Below, piece after piece: positions 41,102 through 54,000 of a stretch of DNA of 64,000 bases. The stretch's first letter is position 1. Each line of letters opens with the position of its first letter. Source of the DNA: Carallia brachiata (Eukaryota > Streptophyta > Magnoliopsida > Malpighiales > Rhizophoraceae); the NCBI GenBank assembly GCA_021464245.1, contig JADCRB010000019.1:3391130-3455129 (forward strand). The letters run 5' to 3'. Under the pieces are notes generated by a model. That model was not told the origin of the DNA, did no database searches, and saw only the letters and a list, made by a program, of their open reading frames with translations. The position numbers were made by a program, and so were the translations under genes.

Positions 41102-42287
41102 TCCATGCGGGCAATGGAATCTGTGGGCTCGTGGGTGATGCTATTTATGTTTATCTCTGATACGTGTAAGGCAGGGATTGATGTTTGTTGGCACGTCCTT
41201 AAGTTTTGAGGGCTGACAGGGGGGGATGCCTCAATGCTAATCATTTGTTTATTTATCTGTGTTGAGGAGGAGAAAATCAAGTATTTTAAAAGAATATAAC
41301 ATCATAAAAAGTTGCTTAACAGGAAACCTTTGGGATCCTTGTATCCCCAACCAAATGTCTACAGATTTTGGATGTTCCTTGTAACTGGTGGTCTGCTTTA
41401 TGCCAAAACTTTTGGAGGATCCAAATTGGGCATATTCCTATAGATGAGTCTGTTTTGTTCCTTCGAACTCTCTATTTGTATCCTTTATCCTTTCTTTCGC
41501 TTTTTTTTTTTTTTCTTTTTTTGGTCTGTTTGTAGTTCATGGTCTCTATGTATAACCATCTATTTTCCTTCCGTGGGAGTTTGATATCCTTATCTTTGCC
41601 TTTTGAGGTATCAGCATATTGCTTCTTAGTTCTATACCATGCAACAACACAATATAAAAAGCCCAAGGGCTAGCTTTCCTTCTCTGGTATGCACAAATTC
41701 TCCGCTTATTCTTCCTGTATGGAGCGACTTTACGTAACATGGAGCTTGCTTTGACATTTTTCGTTATCATCAACTCAAATAGAGCCATTGTAAACAACTC
41801 TATGTTTAAAATTGGGATTGCAAACACCAGTACTTTATGCACCCTTGTGCCGGGAATAGATCGTGTCAAGGAGAGAAGGAAGGGCCGAGGACGACTTATG
41901 GCCTGTCCAATTCTATGGGGGAGAAAACAATCTGAAAATCAAAGCTGAATTATGGAAACGTAACATAGAACAAAAAAGACTTGCGAATAATTACAAACGA
42001 GAAATCCCAACTCTGCGACAGGAACTAGTTTTACTGCTACGTGTAGGGGACGTACTTTCAAACTGCGTATGGGCAAATAAATGACAGGAAATTGCATTTG
42101 TTTCCCTAATGTAAATAGTTCTCAGTAGAAGCAAAGTTGGTAAAGAGATGTTTGGTGAAAAATCCTTTCCTCGTCTGCAAAATTGGCATCTCGTCAGTAT
42201 GAGGAAGGAAAACGCATTCCTTTGAATATGTACAGCAACTTACCATACAGAATTTCCACAACAAGATCCCATCTATTCCCTCTTACT
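41102..42287. other. THO5 / ABF convergent intergenic region
   Basis: The 3' flanks of two tail-to-tail genes. No additional gene recognised; a T run lies near 41500-41521. Confidence 0.5.
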
Positions 42288-44765
42288 TCACCACGGATCA
42301 GTTTGAGTTCGTCTCAAGCACCGTCTCTTACCTCCTTGCTTCATATTTATCATCTCCATCACCTGTCATGCCGTCAAGTAGAAGGAAAATCAGATATCCC
42401 CAGCTTTTGCATTGCTATCATGGAAAAACAAAGAAGGTGGAGAAGAAGGAGGAGAAGAAGAAGAAGAAGAATTAACATGACATTTTCAGTGATTATCCAC
42501 GTTGCAGTCGAGACAGGAAAATAAGTAAGATTATCAAGTACTTTTTGCAGAAGCAGGGAGAGACTGAGATGTTCCCATAGAAAACTCAAAAAGTCAGTAG
42601 AAAATTTCACCTGATTTTGCTGAATTTCCATGATTTCCTCCTACAGATATGAAACCACAATCAGAGATGGTTCAACTCAAGATTTAAACCGAATGCGTAT
42701 ACACCAATTTCATGACTCATGAGTCTGTATTGATAAATCTGCATGTCGTGAGCATAATAAAAAGACAATACCTGCTTTTTCTGCAGTACTTGGTTCTCCT
42801 CTTTTAGCTTTCCAACTTCTTCTTCCAATTCCATGGTGTAAGCCTGTAAGAAGTCCAAAACCAAGTAACACATATTGACAAGCCATATGCCAACATTCTT
42901 ATTTCTCAAGCAGCATCTATCCGTAAAAGTACTTGACTAAAGCCATTCAACTAGACTAGCATTTATTATACCCAGCTCAGATAACTAACTCACTCTAATG
43001 GTCTTAGAGCAATTGTCTGGTTTTTTTAACCAACTGGTCCTTATAACTTCTCATAAACTTCACTTCTCAAAACATTTCATCTCTTGCCATGTCAGATTTC
43101 TACTAGATTACCATGCTGCCACAAGGTTTTTTAATGATATTTAGGAATGCAGCATAACCATGGATGACATAACGAGATGGTAAATAGCTAGCAAACTATA
43201 ACAAATAAAAAGAAGATGAAATTTGTACATGTAAACTCTAGTTTTTTTCAGCACCATCTGGTTACAAGATTAAACTCTCGTAAAGTTCTACTGTTAGGGA
43301 GAATAGGGAAAATTGTTGTTTGCATCCTCCTGAACAAAAGTCATGATCTTAATAGGTCATTACCACCCAACTTTCTAAGATAAAGGTGGTTCCATTTTCA
43401 CAGAGAATCTCTGGACTTGGTATAAGTCTTTTTCTACTCAGCCAGCTATGTTTGATAGCATGACTAACAGAACTCTCGGTGCAGTTGTATGTCTAAGAGA
43501 CAAACATTCCCAAGTTGGTCACTTTTATCGTGGATGGTAACACAATTATTTGATCTTCAACTTCAAGTAATAAAGTTGTTCTGTATTTAAGTGTTTCCAG
43601 TAAACTGAACACAGATATCATACAAGCAAATAAATAAGGCTAGAGTAAGCTGGCATCTGTAGCTGGGAAAGTATATACACAAAGCAGTGGCATCATTAAC
43701 CAAATATTCACCTGCTTGCGAGCCCGTGACCTGGCAGCCGATTCTCTGTTCTTAATCATTCTTCTTTGCCTCCTTTCGGCCGCCTTCTCCACAGCACCAC
43801 CGGTTCTTCTCCCTCTTAAACCTCCATTAAACACAAAAGGAGTTGGCGACACTGAAGATGTATCCCCATTACTCTTTACAATCCCATCCGACGACAGCTG
43901 ACTAACAGGTGAACCTGCAGCAACACCTCCAAGTCCAACCATTCCCATCCCTCCACCCTGCATCAAACCACCGCCAATCCCCTGATCCCCAATCCCATGA
44001 TTCCATCCCTAATTCCCGGACTACTTTGTAAAGGCCATTGGGACATATATCCTACATTAGGCTGCTTAGGATATATTGGCCGTCGCTGCTGTTGCTGAGC
44101 CTGCACCTGTGCCTGTGCTTGATTTGACTTAATCCCATTAACATCCAATGGCAAATTCGAGGATTGCATAGACATATGATTGCCAGCAGTATTACTCAAC
44201 ACCACACCCCCATTTGGCTGAAACCCAATTCCTAAACCAGAATTATTTACTGAACGCGAAAATGACCCAAAAAAGCACCATTACCATCGACCTTACTAGC
44301 TAACTGGGTGTCTTCTCTGACCACTCCGACCCTCGCCAAAAACTCCTCCAACGGCATCTCTCCCAAAGTCTGTTGCCTCTGGGGCACATTAACTCCTCCA
44401 GTTCCACTTCCAGCGCCGTACTCTTTCAAAATGTCTTTCCAGACCTCATCTACCGTCTTCTGGCTCAGCGTCCGTGGCAGCGTCAGCGAGCCCTGGCGCT
44501 GGAGACCCTCCTGAACAACCCCACTGCAGCCGGCTGCCGTCGTCTGTTGCTGGTTCTCCTCGGCGCTCCATATGTTTCTGAGCAGCTCATCCATGTTCAT
44601 TGACCCAAAGTCCTTGCCCAATGCCCCCATGGTGCTCTGAAACTCATCGAAAGTCAAAGAGTAGATCGACGGCTGCCTCGCCAGCTGAAAGTTCCCCGGC
44701 GGCCGGCCACCGGAATCCGATGACGGGTCGTTGGTAAAGTCCATGAAGTTCAGATTAGACCCCAT
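42288..44765 (-). CDS. ABF: ABF/AREB-type bZIP transcription factor, 4 exons, two frame breaks
   Basis: Minus-strand exons: 44765-43712, 42843-42772, 42640-42611, 42362-42288; about 410 residues after allowing for two missing bases. ABF/AREB proteins bind ABA-response elements in promoters and are activated by SnRK2 kinases under ABA, drought and salt. All conserved blocks are present: 'RQPSIYSLTFDEF', 'GKDFGSMNMDELLRNIWS', 'LPRTLSQKTVDEVWKDI', 'QTLGEMPLEEFLARVGVV', then a Gln-rich stretch, the basic region 'RRQRRMIKNRESAARSRARKQ' minus ends as usual, and a leucine zipper from exon 2 ('ELEEEVGKLKEENQ'). The end reads 'CLRRTQTDPW', where relatives usually have TGPW. Breaks: one T short at 44269-44274 and one G short at 43987-43990, both in homopolymers. 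The last exon is only 24 codons. Confidence 0.92.
42432..42474. repeat. GAA/AGG-rich purine repeat in ABF intron 3
   Basis: Interrupted GAA units (CTT on the coding strand) just upstream of the last ABF exon. Confidence 0.8.
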
Positions 44766-45674
44766 CTTGGCAAATATTTGGATAAAAAAGTGTCAAAAAG
44801 ATTGAAGAACTAATCCGAAAAATCTCTAAACTTTCCTTTTTTTCCCCTACTACAAGTCTTCAATTCACTTTCTAAAACTTTGAAGTTTCAACGAAAGAAA
44901 ACAACGTGAAACTTTAGAACACAGCAGTTGCAAGGGCATTCAATTTATGCAAGGGCTAACCCAAAGGTTCCCATTTTTTTTTTCTTCTCAATGGCTTAAA
45001 CAACCACTTCGAGTAACAAGTACCATGTTGTATTACTCTTACCCAAAACAGAAATGGAACTAAAAAAACAGCCCCAATTACACTCGAAGTGCCAACAGAA
45101 GTTATAAGCTAAACCAAAGTATTAAAAAAAAAACGGAAATACTTTATGCACGAGTATAATTAGAAATACAATGAACAAACGATCATTTAAATTATTAGAT
45201 TATAAAAAATATATTTAATTTTAAAAAATAAAAATAAATAAATTATTAAATGATGTTGACTTACTATATACTTTCTTATATTTCATTAAATATATCTATA
45301 TAGTCTATATAGTCAAGTTAAATGATTTTAATATTAATCATGTGGTATAAAATGTATTTAGTTACCTAGATAATAAGAAAATTGTTATATTATAATTATA
45401 TAAAATATATTAATTATTATAATATAATTATTTTGTAGGACAAAAATGGTATCCTCAGGACCTCAAGAACATTTGCCACTTCTGTTTTATGTCTGAGTGC
45501 TGTTCGTTGCTCTGAGCGCAGGATCCGCCAAGTGTCAATTGTCGATTCCTATTTTTAAGCTTGTAAGGCAATGAATGAATGAGGTTTACCATTCATTAAT
45601 AAAATATATATAAAATCCTGCTTATTAATCATGTGCCCACAAAATTATTGATTAGTGGGGCCAGCTGGCTTTTT

Positions 45675-45760
45675 ATACGTGGACCAATCACCGTTGGCTA
45701 GCGTTGCTGTTGACGTCAGGCCTAATTGAGGCACTTGGGAGGATCCTGGCGCTCCACGTA
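45675..45760. promoter_or_regulatory. cluster of ACGT-core bZIP sites upstream of ABF
   Basis: ATACGTGG (45675-45682), TGACGTCA (45711-45718) and CCACGTA (45754-45760) within 86 bp, with CCAATCA between. ACGTGG is the core of the ABA-response element bound by ABF proteins themselves; TGACGTCA is a C-box. They lie 0.9-1 kb upstream of the ATG; where transcription starts is not known. Confidence 0.5.
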
Positions 45761-45839
45761 TCAAAATAGCGTGAGTGTTTAATGGCCTTGGTCTCCAGGG
45801 TTATTTTCGTCAAGACAGTAACGGAACATGCATTTTTTT

Positions 45840-46315
45840 AACCAAACTTTTGTATTTTTTTTATATGACTTTTAAATTTTTTTAAAATTATATTTGAGTT
45901 ATAAATATTTTAATTTTTTATCAAATTAATTCATCGTAGACGAACAGTATTCAATTTATTAAAAAATAATTTTAACGTTATAAAAATTATTTGAAATAAA
46001 ATTAAATATATGAATCAAATATTTTTTATTAAAAAATATATATTTTGTATATTTAATTTGTATATTTGTTAATTAAAAAATACTTAATATGCATATTTGT
46101 TAATAGAAAAAAAATTTAATTAGTGTATTTGATTTTCTAAAAATAATTTTTATTAAGTTAAACTCATTTGTTAATAAATTGACTACTTTTCGTAAATAAA
46201 TGGACTGATTTGGTCAGAAATCGAAAGATTTAGAATTCAAATGAAATTTTAAAAAAGGTTAAGACTTGAATATAAAAAAATATAAAGGTTTAGGACTAAA
46301 AAATGTATATCTCAA
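45840..46315. repeat. imperfect inverted-repeat element upstream of ABF
   Basis: The arms (about 45840-45985 and 46150-46315) are imperfect reverse complements, AT-rich, without a coding frame; MITE-like. Confidence 0.5.
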
Positions 46316-47061
46316 TAATAATGTGTGTCCATTTTTATGCACGTGAAAGGTGTGTCGTCATATAGAACATTTTTGGCACAGTTACATTTTTGGCACAAAA
46401 TCACAAAAATCTTTAACAAAAACTTTAACCTACCTCTCTCATTTGAAAGAAAATAAATGAAGAATTTACTATACAATTTAATCTTAAATTATAATAAAAT
46501 AATCATACAGTTCATATAATAACATTTTATTGCTAACTATTTTTTGCAAATTTTAATTATATATATTTATCACTTTGTTGCTAATTTGTTGTTATCACCG
46601 CTCTTCTACAAAGCACAGACATGGGAATTTGGAGAGATAGACACAAACACGTCCAATACGCCTCAAACACATGTCGGACACGCTTAAAAGTATGGGCCCA
46701 AATTTAAAAAAAAAAAAATGGACACGCTTATCAGACACAAGAATTAAAAATGTTCAACACATATTCATCTAAATATTTTTATAATTTTAGTAATAATAAA
46801 AAAAAGTTAAATTAAATCATAAAAAGTGAAAACCCATAGTCTTAAACCTTCAGCTGTTTCAATGCCCGAACAGACAATCACTCGCTACCCATCCTAACCG
46901 TAAATCTAAGGTGAAATCCCGTTTCAGTTCTCACTCTCTATCTCTAACACAAGCACGTGCTGTCCCTGCCTGCTTTTAATTGCAAGGACGAATCCATCTT
47001 CAAGCCCCAAACTAGGAGGAACTTGTCCTGCCGTTCCTAGGTTCCAATCCCCAAAGATATG

Positions 47062-47077
47062 TTTTGGGGTGTTTTTC
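47062..47077. repeat. target-site duplication, left (16 bp, one mismatch)
   Basis: 'ttttggggtgtttttc' pairs with 'ttttgaggtgtttttc' at 48090-48105. Confidence 0.7.
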
Positions 47078-48089
47078 TTTTTTTTGACTGTAACAAAAAT
47101 ATCACATTAATATTTTTCAACAACGTACATGGAGCCGACAGGAGGTGGTCGGAAAAGCCTGCTAGAAGCAGGCAAAGACATCGACAATAATGACTTACGC
47201 AACAAATGATCAAACTGACCATAAACAGATAGGACATTAAGTCCGAAATAACCTACTAGATTGCGACTAAAATTACTTAATATCGAGGTGTTAACTAAAT
47301 CTAATTCAACTAGATAAAGCCGCATCAGCAACACCTACACCATAACAAACTGCACCTCGGCGGACCATAGCTGGAAATCGTACGAATACCATGAACAATT
47401 TCTGAAACAATAAACCTACAAACACAAAAAAAAGGCAATACAAGTCACATAAATAAAAAAACTTTCAACAGTAGCACTTCTGGTCCATTCCACAGCAACG
47501 GTAGGCGGCAGTCGCGGGAAAGCAGTAGGCAGCAGCGGGGAGATGATTGCCAGGATAATAGACTTGGACGACGGTGGCAGCACTTGAGCCGTTGCCGATG
47601 GAGTTCATTCCAACAGCAGTAAAGGCCCCAAAACTCGCCCTAGTGACCGGTACAACAGAACTGGAAGCGAATGCAAAGGTAGGTACGCCCTGGCCGGCAA
47701 CCAGTACAGTAGCTCTGGCGGCTAAGACTGTGGCAAACACGGGGCGCCGCTGCCAAAGAACGCCGGAGAAAGCAGATCCAATGGTTGGAAAGCCGTGGAA
47801 GCCATTATTAAAGCCCGAACAACCGAAACTCACGCCAAAAAGCCCCATAAGACGATATTGGGGGTTTGGTAAAAAAAAGAGCAAACGGGTCTGACGGGAG
47901 AGGAGGGCAGAGGTTAGAGAAAGAGATAAATAAGGGAAAAAAAAAACCAAAAAAAAACTGAAGGGCGTGACTGATGGCTGGCCGGCGGAGGTGCTAGTCA
48001 CCTCGGTTGGCCAGCTAGGGTTTATAATGTTTAGAGAAGTTGGAAGAGTTTAGAGAGAGGAAGAAGGTAAGAAAGAGAAGGTTAAAAGT
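47078..48089 (-). mobile_element. poly(A)-tailed retroposon, copy 2
   Basis: A diverged relative of 4996-6048 in the same orientation, with an A-rich tail on the minus strand (T run near 47078-47085) and a 16-bp target duplication. The 3' parts of the copies correspond in order: 'gatcaaactgacc', 'gaggtgttaac', 'aactgcacctc'. The minus-strand 5' end contains 'aaaccctagctggcc' and a Ser/Ala/Val-rich frame of about 178 codons to 47465 with no recognised domain. Lengths of 1.01 and 1.05 kb suggest a defined element rather than random 5' truncation. Confidence 0.72.
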
Positions 48090-48698
48090 TTTTGAGGTGT
48101 TTTTCAAGTTGAATGAAATATATACATATAATCGTATCCAAACTATTTTCATATCGTAATTTTTTTTAAGATTAATGTGTTGTCATGTTTGTATCGTATC
48201 ATATCTATATTGTCTTATTCGTATATGTATTTCACAACTGCTCTTTCATCATTTTCTGGCAGAGTCACAAACTAGGGTTGCCTTCTTCTTTTTGTTATTA
48301 TTTTATTTTATTTTTATGCAAATATCTGCCCTTCTCTTCATCGCCCCAAAAAACAAAAAACTAAAAGTGTCCATACCAAAAGCAAATAGCAAAATCAATT
48401 TCCTTTTTTTTTTTTCCAGATGACATTTAATTTATGGAAACAACAAATTTGAAACCCGAAATTGAATCCAGCTGTCATGTATTAAGAACGTATGAACGTT
48501 ATGTTTCAATCGCACCCATAATTTATGCATATAACCTGGAAAAATAGCTCTAAACAATAATCCCAAATATCAAAATATATTTTCTTCATTAATTAATGAT
48601 CATGCTAAAATTAAAATAGTTTAATCTATTCATACTAACATGCATTTTAATTAAAACTACTAAATTAAAATTGAAAAATTTACTCAGATAAGGACTTA

Positions 48699-48982
48699 TG
48701 CTCTGTTTGGAAAGTGGTAGGAAAGGATAGGAAAGAAAGAGAATAGAAAATAGTACAGTAATGATGATATTATGATTGATAAAAAGTAGTGATTAGAAAG
48801 TTGTGAGAAAGAAAATGAATAGTAATTTGTGAGAGAAAAAGTAAAAGTTAGAAAATGAATAGTAATTTGTGAGAGAAAAAGTAAAAGTAAGTTGTTTGGA
48901 TTAATAAAAAGTGGATATGAAAGAATATGAATAGAAAGTAGTTTCCAATGATTTTATTTTCTTATGCTTCCCAAACAGAGCA
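48699..48982. mobile_element. Tourist-like MITE
   Basis: A 284-bp element with perfect terminal inverted repeats TGCTCTGTTTGG / CCAAACAGAGCA, flanked by TTA on both sides (48696-48698, 48983-48985). A TTA duplication is typical of PIF/Harbinger elements. No coding capacity. Inside is a two-copy tandem repeat of about 40 bp (48811-48890). Confidence 0.88.
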
Positions 48983-49270
48983 TTAGTCTTAGTTGACATA
49001 TAAGTTAGCACAAAAGTACCTTGACCAGTACTACCAAAAGAAAACTTAAACCCCCATTCCCATTTTATTTACAAATTATCCAAATAATTTGTAGATTTAG
49101 CAAAGTGAAGAAGACAAAGTGCGATAAACTATAGATTTTTAACTGAACTTTTTGAACTCTCAAATCTCAATTAGGTAAAAAGAAATCTAGTGGAGCAGCT
49201 TAAAATGAATCCATATTGGTGCTCTTGCTTCACAGAGAGCTAGAAGCGTCAACAATCTAGGGATAATCTA

Positions 49271-49432
49271 GGTTTGGTCTGGTTCCGGTGAGGGCCATAT
49301 GAGTTTGGTCTTCGGTAGACTGATTTGACTCCACTAAGGGCCGGGGTTTGATCTCACTCGAACTGTTTAACTCCGCTGAGGGCCGTAGAGGCTTAATATC
49401 AGATGGATTAGTTTCGCTGAGAGCTGTAAGAA
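49271..49432. repeat. degenerate tandem repeat, ~45-bp unit, about 4 copies
   Basis: Successive units share 'gtttg.tct' and a 'ccgctgagggcc' block (variants ccggtgagggcc, ccactaagggcc, tcgctgagagct). Confidence 0.65.
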
Positions 49433-50728
49433 ATTTAATTTCAGACAGATGTTTGATATTTTAGATTTATATTTTCACGGATTCAAATCTGAGACACCAG
49501 AGAGTATAAATCCAAAATATGTTTGGAAATGGATACAGTAAATTTTTTGGAGTTTAAACCTGAGATATTTCTATAAACGAAGTTAAGAGAGTATACCGCA
49601 GAATAAAAATACGTAAGAAAAGAAAAAAATTTCTTAAGAGATTTTCAAATGTTTCTTTTTCTCTAAAGTTCTCTCTATTTTTATTTTTATTTATCAATTT
49701 GCTGAATCTATTTTAATTAAGGAACAAGGACTTATTTATAGACCTCTTTTCGTTGTGAAAAATAGAATTTCAATTTAACCTTTAAAATTAATTTTACACC
49801 CGGTGTTTCTGTGCCAATTGTTTCTCTGATTGGCTTGTGGCTTTCTCCAGGTCTCTCATTGGCTGTTGGAGATTTTGAACTTATTTATAATTTGGGAGGA
49901 GATACTGTACAGTAATCATTGGGAACATTTAATCACACTTATCCTCTCTATATTTAATCGGCATTAATTGGGAACATTTAATCTGCCAAATAATAATCAT
50001 TGGCTTTAAATTTACTAAAAATTTGATTTATTTTTTTTATTTATATTCGTTAATTTAACTTATTTTTATGAATTTAATTTATTTTATCTAATTTTTTTAT
50101 GTCTCGTGTTAATTACGTTAGTACAAGTTAAAATGACGTGTTAAAATATACAATGTCTCATATTAATAAAATATAAGTTTATAATATAACTTATAACGAT
50201 TATAAATTTTCTTTAGTTTAAGTTGAACTTTTATTTAAGATTTATAATTATTATTTGACAAAATCAATTAGATGCAACCAAACACATGGCATAACTTGAC
50301 ATAAAACTTCCAAATCTTGAAATATATAATAGTTTTTCGCTATTTTCTCCAGAATGTTTGGCTTAATTTGACTTTAAGGCACACCTTTTGGAATCGTAAG
50401 CCGAATTATAAGCGATGTTGGCTGGGAGAAGATGCAAGCAACTAAGAATTTAGCATATTATTATTAGTAAGAGCATAAATTGTGGAATTAGGAACACAGT
50501 GCACCTAATTTCCATCCACGACCTCTAGAAAACCAACAGAAAGAAAAGTCGATGCACCTTATTTGCCGTCATGAGCCAATCCTCACAGTCAGCTTTTCTT
50601 CTAGGATGGAGCTCTCCTTTAGTTTTTTTATCTCATTTTGGAACAGAGCTCCAATGCCTAGACGGGGGCATTGGAGAGGAGTACACAAGGTAATTTTGTT
50701 TTTTTTTTTTTTGTCAATTTATGTCTAG

Positions 50729-51082
50729 GGTTAATATACAAAAATATCACTAATTTTATCTAAAATAATAAATTTAGAACTAATTTTAAAAAGTAATTTT
50801 TTACTCTCTTTGAAATTTTTTGTAATAAATTAACATACTTTAAAATTTTTTGAACAAAAGTTATCCATTTCGATAATATAACACTAACTTATATGATTAT
50901 CATATTATCGAAACAGATATATTTTTATAAATCTATTATCAAAACTGATAGATTTTGTTTATATAAAATCATTACGTGTTAAATTTGTTAAAAAAATTCA
51001 AAAAATGTTAAAATATTACTTTTAAAAGTTAGTACTATATTTATTATTTTAAGTAAAATTGGTAATTTTTTTTATATTAACC
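50729..51082. mobile_element. AT-rich inverted-repeat MITE
   Basis: Ends 'ggttaatata' and 'tatattaacc' are perfect complements, and the similarity continues inward ('actaattttat.taaaataataaa' against its complement) for more than 100 bp. No clear target duplication; 354 bp. Confidence 0.65.
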
Positions 51083-54000
51083 ACTATATTTATTATACAT
51101 CAAATTAAAAAATATTATACATTAATTTTAATTATTATATACATTCCAAATTTTTGTCCCGGTCGACACTCCTGTCCGTTTAACATTTCTGTTTGGAATA
51201 TCCCATGCCCCACGGCATGACATACATTAGAGGGGAAGCACATGGACCGAGCCAACAAATCACTTGCAGACACAATAGCGTCAGCAATTTTTTCTTTTTT
51301 AAAATGTTAGAAATCTGAATTTTTCGTCAAAAATTAGTGAATGTGTTATAATACAACACCTTAAAATGTGCAACAAGGAGCTATTGAATTTTTTCAACAG
51401 CCTGTTCACAATCGAATCGGTTTTATTGCACATCGAAGCGGTTTTGTTGCATTTTTATTTTTATTTCTTTTTTGCAAGAAACTTGAATTTAAAAAATAAA
51501 AATAATAACTTCTTACAAACGACATGTGTGTGGTTGACCCACCTATTTTTCCTTATATATAATGTGGTACGTTTTAATCAACATTTTATTAAAGACGTGC
51601 GGGTGGTGCATGTAGTCTTTGGTTTCTTTGGTCTTATTTTTTCATCACCGAAACCAAAAAAAAAAAAAAAAAGCATAAAAGAGAGAAAAATTCAACGAGC
51701 ATCGAAATTCATTTGAACACACATCGTGTGGTGGCGGATTCATCAAATTGGGGGCGGAGGGAACAGGGGGCTTTCCCTTTTGGACCAAACTGTCGCGCAA
51801 AAGAGAGGATCTTTATATTTTTACAAGAACAAAGCACAAGCACTCTACGTCTATTTCTCTTCCAGTGTCCTGTCCTTTTTGTTGATATTCCGAACGAAAA
51901 TAGTGCAACTCATATTGCAAGCATAATTATTCATGACTTGCACACCACTCCGAGACTGGAAGCAAAGCAAGGAGTGACACATGTCCCCCAGCCAGCATAT
52001 GCCACTGGAACAAGTGTATATGATTAGAGTCGGGCAACGAAGACACGGAGAAAAAATACGGTAGGAGATAAGGATGTCTATTATAGAGGGTAAAATTATT
52101 CTCTTTATATAAAGGTGTAAAATAGATATATATATATTCTTATTTTATCTATTTTTTATGTTTTTTTAATTTTTTTATATAATACTTAAATAATAATACA
52201 ATTTTATTTAATAATATTTAATAATATTTTTTTTTTAATTCAACCGTCAAATAAGTCTGTATCACTTGTTATATTACTACTTTGAATTTACTCATGCGCG
52301 GAGAAAATTTTTTTCCTTAGTGCTGTCAAGCACCACTGCAGCAGAAAATGGATAATCCAACGTCCACTAGACTTAGAGGCCCCCCCTCCCCCCCAATTTA
52401 TGGGCTCGTCGCAGGTCATTGTCTGCTTAGAAAAGTTCAATCAAGACACGAAAGAAAATAAACTAGTGAATACCCATTTTGGACCAATAATAAGTGTAAA
52501 AGAAAATAGCAGTGAATGATGTCGTTCTCAGGCCTAGCCTGGTGGGCAGGGAACTTGGGGGATTGGCGACATCAGACATGAACATACGCGTGTACAATGG
52601 TATATGTAGATAATTGGCTTTGACGTGCACCAGCTCTACCAACCAATTACTTAAAACGAACAAAGAATTATCCAATCGCAACAGGCACTTACTGAAGACC
52701 AGACGCGTGGTGTTAAAAAATGACATTGAAATCCACAGGTCACACGCCTGAAAATTGTCATAATCATTCAGTCGTTTTATATTTATTTTATTATAAAGTG
52801 GTAATATTTTTTATTAAAGCTGTGGACGTGGCCTTGGTTTTTCATTTTTATAAAACAAAAAAATGAATGCCACTTAAAAAAGTTCCTATCATCATTGCTC
52901 TTGATTCATCTCAGATTAATTTCTACATAAATGTTGAAGTAGTCAATTCTGGGGGAGGCACCTATTTCCCCCATGCGCAGATTTTCGAGGTATGCTGTAT
53001 GCATTGTTTGGTGGCGACGTTAGCAATTGTTCTGTTCGGTGCAACCTCACAGGCCTTATTTGAAACTACGAATTGGGCCACCGGCCCACCAGACACATGC
53101 AATTATGACAGATTTATTTTACACCCTATAAAACTTTTTTTTTAACAAAAAAAACACTTAATAAAATATTTGTCATCAAATTCTTGAGTTGGAGTTGACC
53201 TTTTTACAGTTAACATCTTCGTTCAACCTCTCTCATAGGGAGGACCTACCACTGAAATACTGTGAAGACTAAAACGGCCCCCTTAAGCCCAACTACAGTG
53301 TTAACGAGTTTAAAACTCATATATCGTAATCATATTGGATATTCCATATAATAGAGAAAACACGGGCGAGGAAACTTGAACTGAGTTAATATTAAAAGCG
53401 CCATAATAAAAACTACTAAACTGCGACCTCAAGTACTTGCCGTATAAAACTTTGGTTGAGTTAATTTCTCAGAGTGCGTAACACCATTTTCAAAAAGAGA
53501 ACTATGAGCACATCTTTAAGCATCTTTGATATTTCCTCGTAAGGTTTCATTCGGTGGCCCTACTCTCTGGCCAAATTTCAAACACTCTTTATTTCTTTTT
53601 AAGAAATAATTAAATTAAAAATATATTTAATATTACCCTTAATGTATTTGATATTACTCAAAATCTTCATATTAAAGAAAAACAATTCAATTTCTTTTTT
53701 TTTTTTTTTTTTTTGTCTATGACCAAATTATCTTACCATCTACTTTTTTCCCTACTTCAGAATTAAGGGTGTGAAAGTCTTAATGCACACAGTCAACGTT
53801 GATCTCTTGGGCAAATATTTTTGAGTTTGACAGCATGTTCCACAAAATTTCATTAAACCTTACTTGGATCAGACGGTAGACGAAATTAACAAACGAACGT
53901 TAAACTTGTTTTGAGCAGGTGGGTCACTTTGTAATCAATTTTCAGCGTACAAGTTGAAAATGACAGAGCTTGCCATGTATTTCTTTTCTTGTTTTCGTTC

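Larger units (their letters stand above)
44766..47061. other. ABF upstream region
   Basis: No second gene seen. Includes AT-rich stretches at 45170-45430, bZIP-type sites at 45675-45760, and a foldback at about 45840-46315. Confidence 0.5.

Noticed and set aside
47574..47894. 106-codon plus-strand frame
   Set aside because: Antisense to the retroposon copy 2 frame; no recognised domain.
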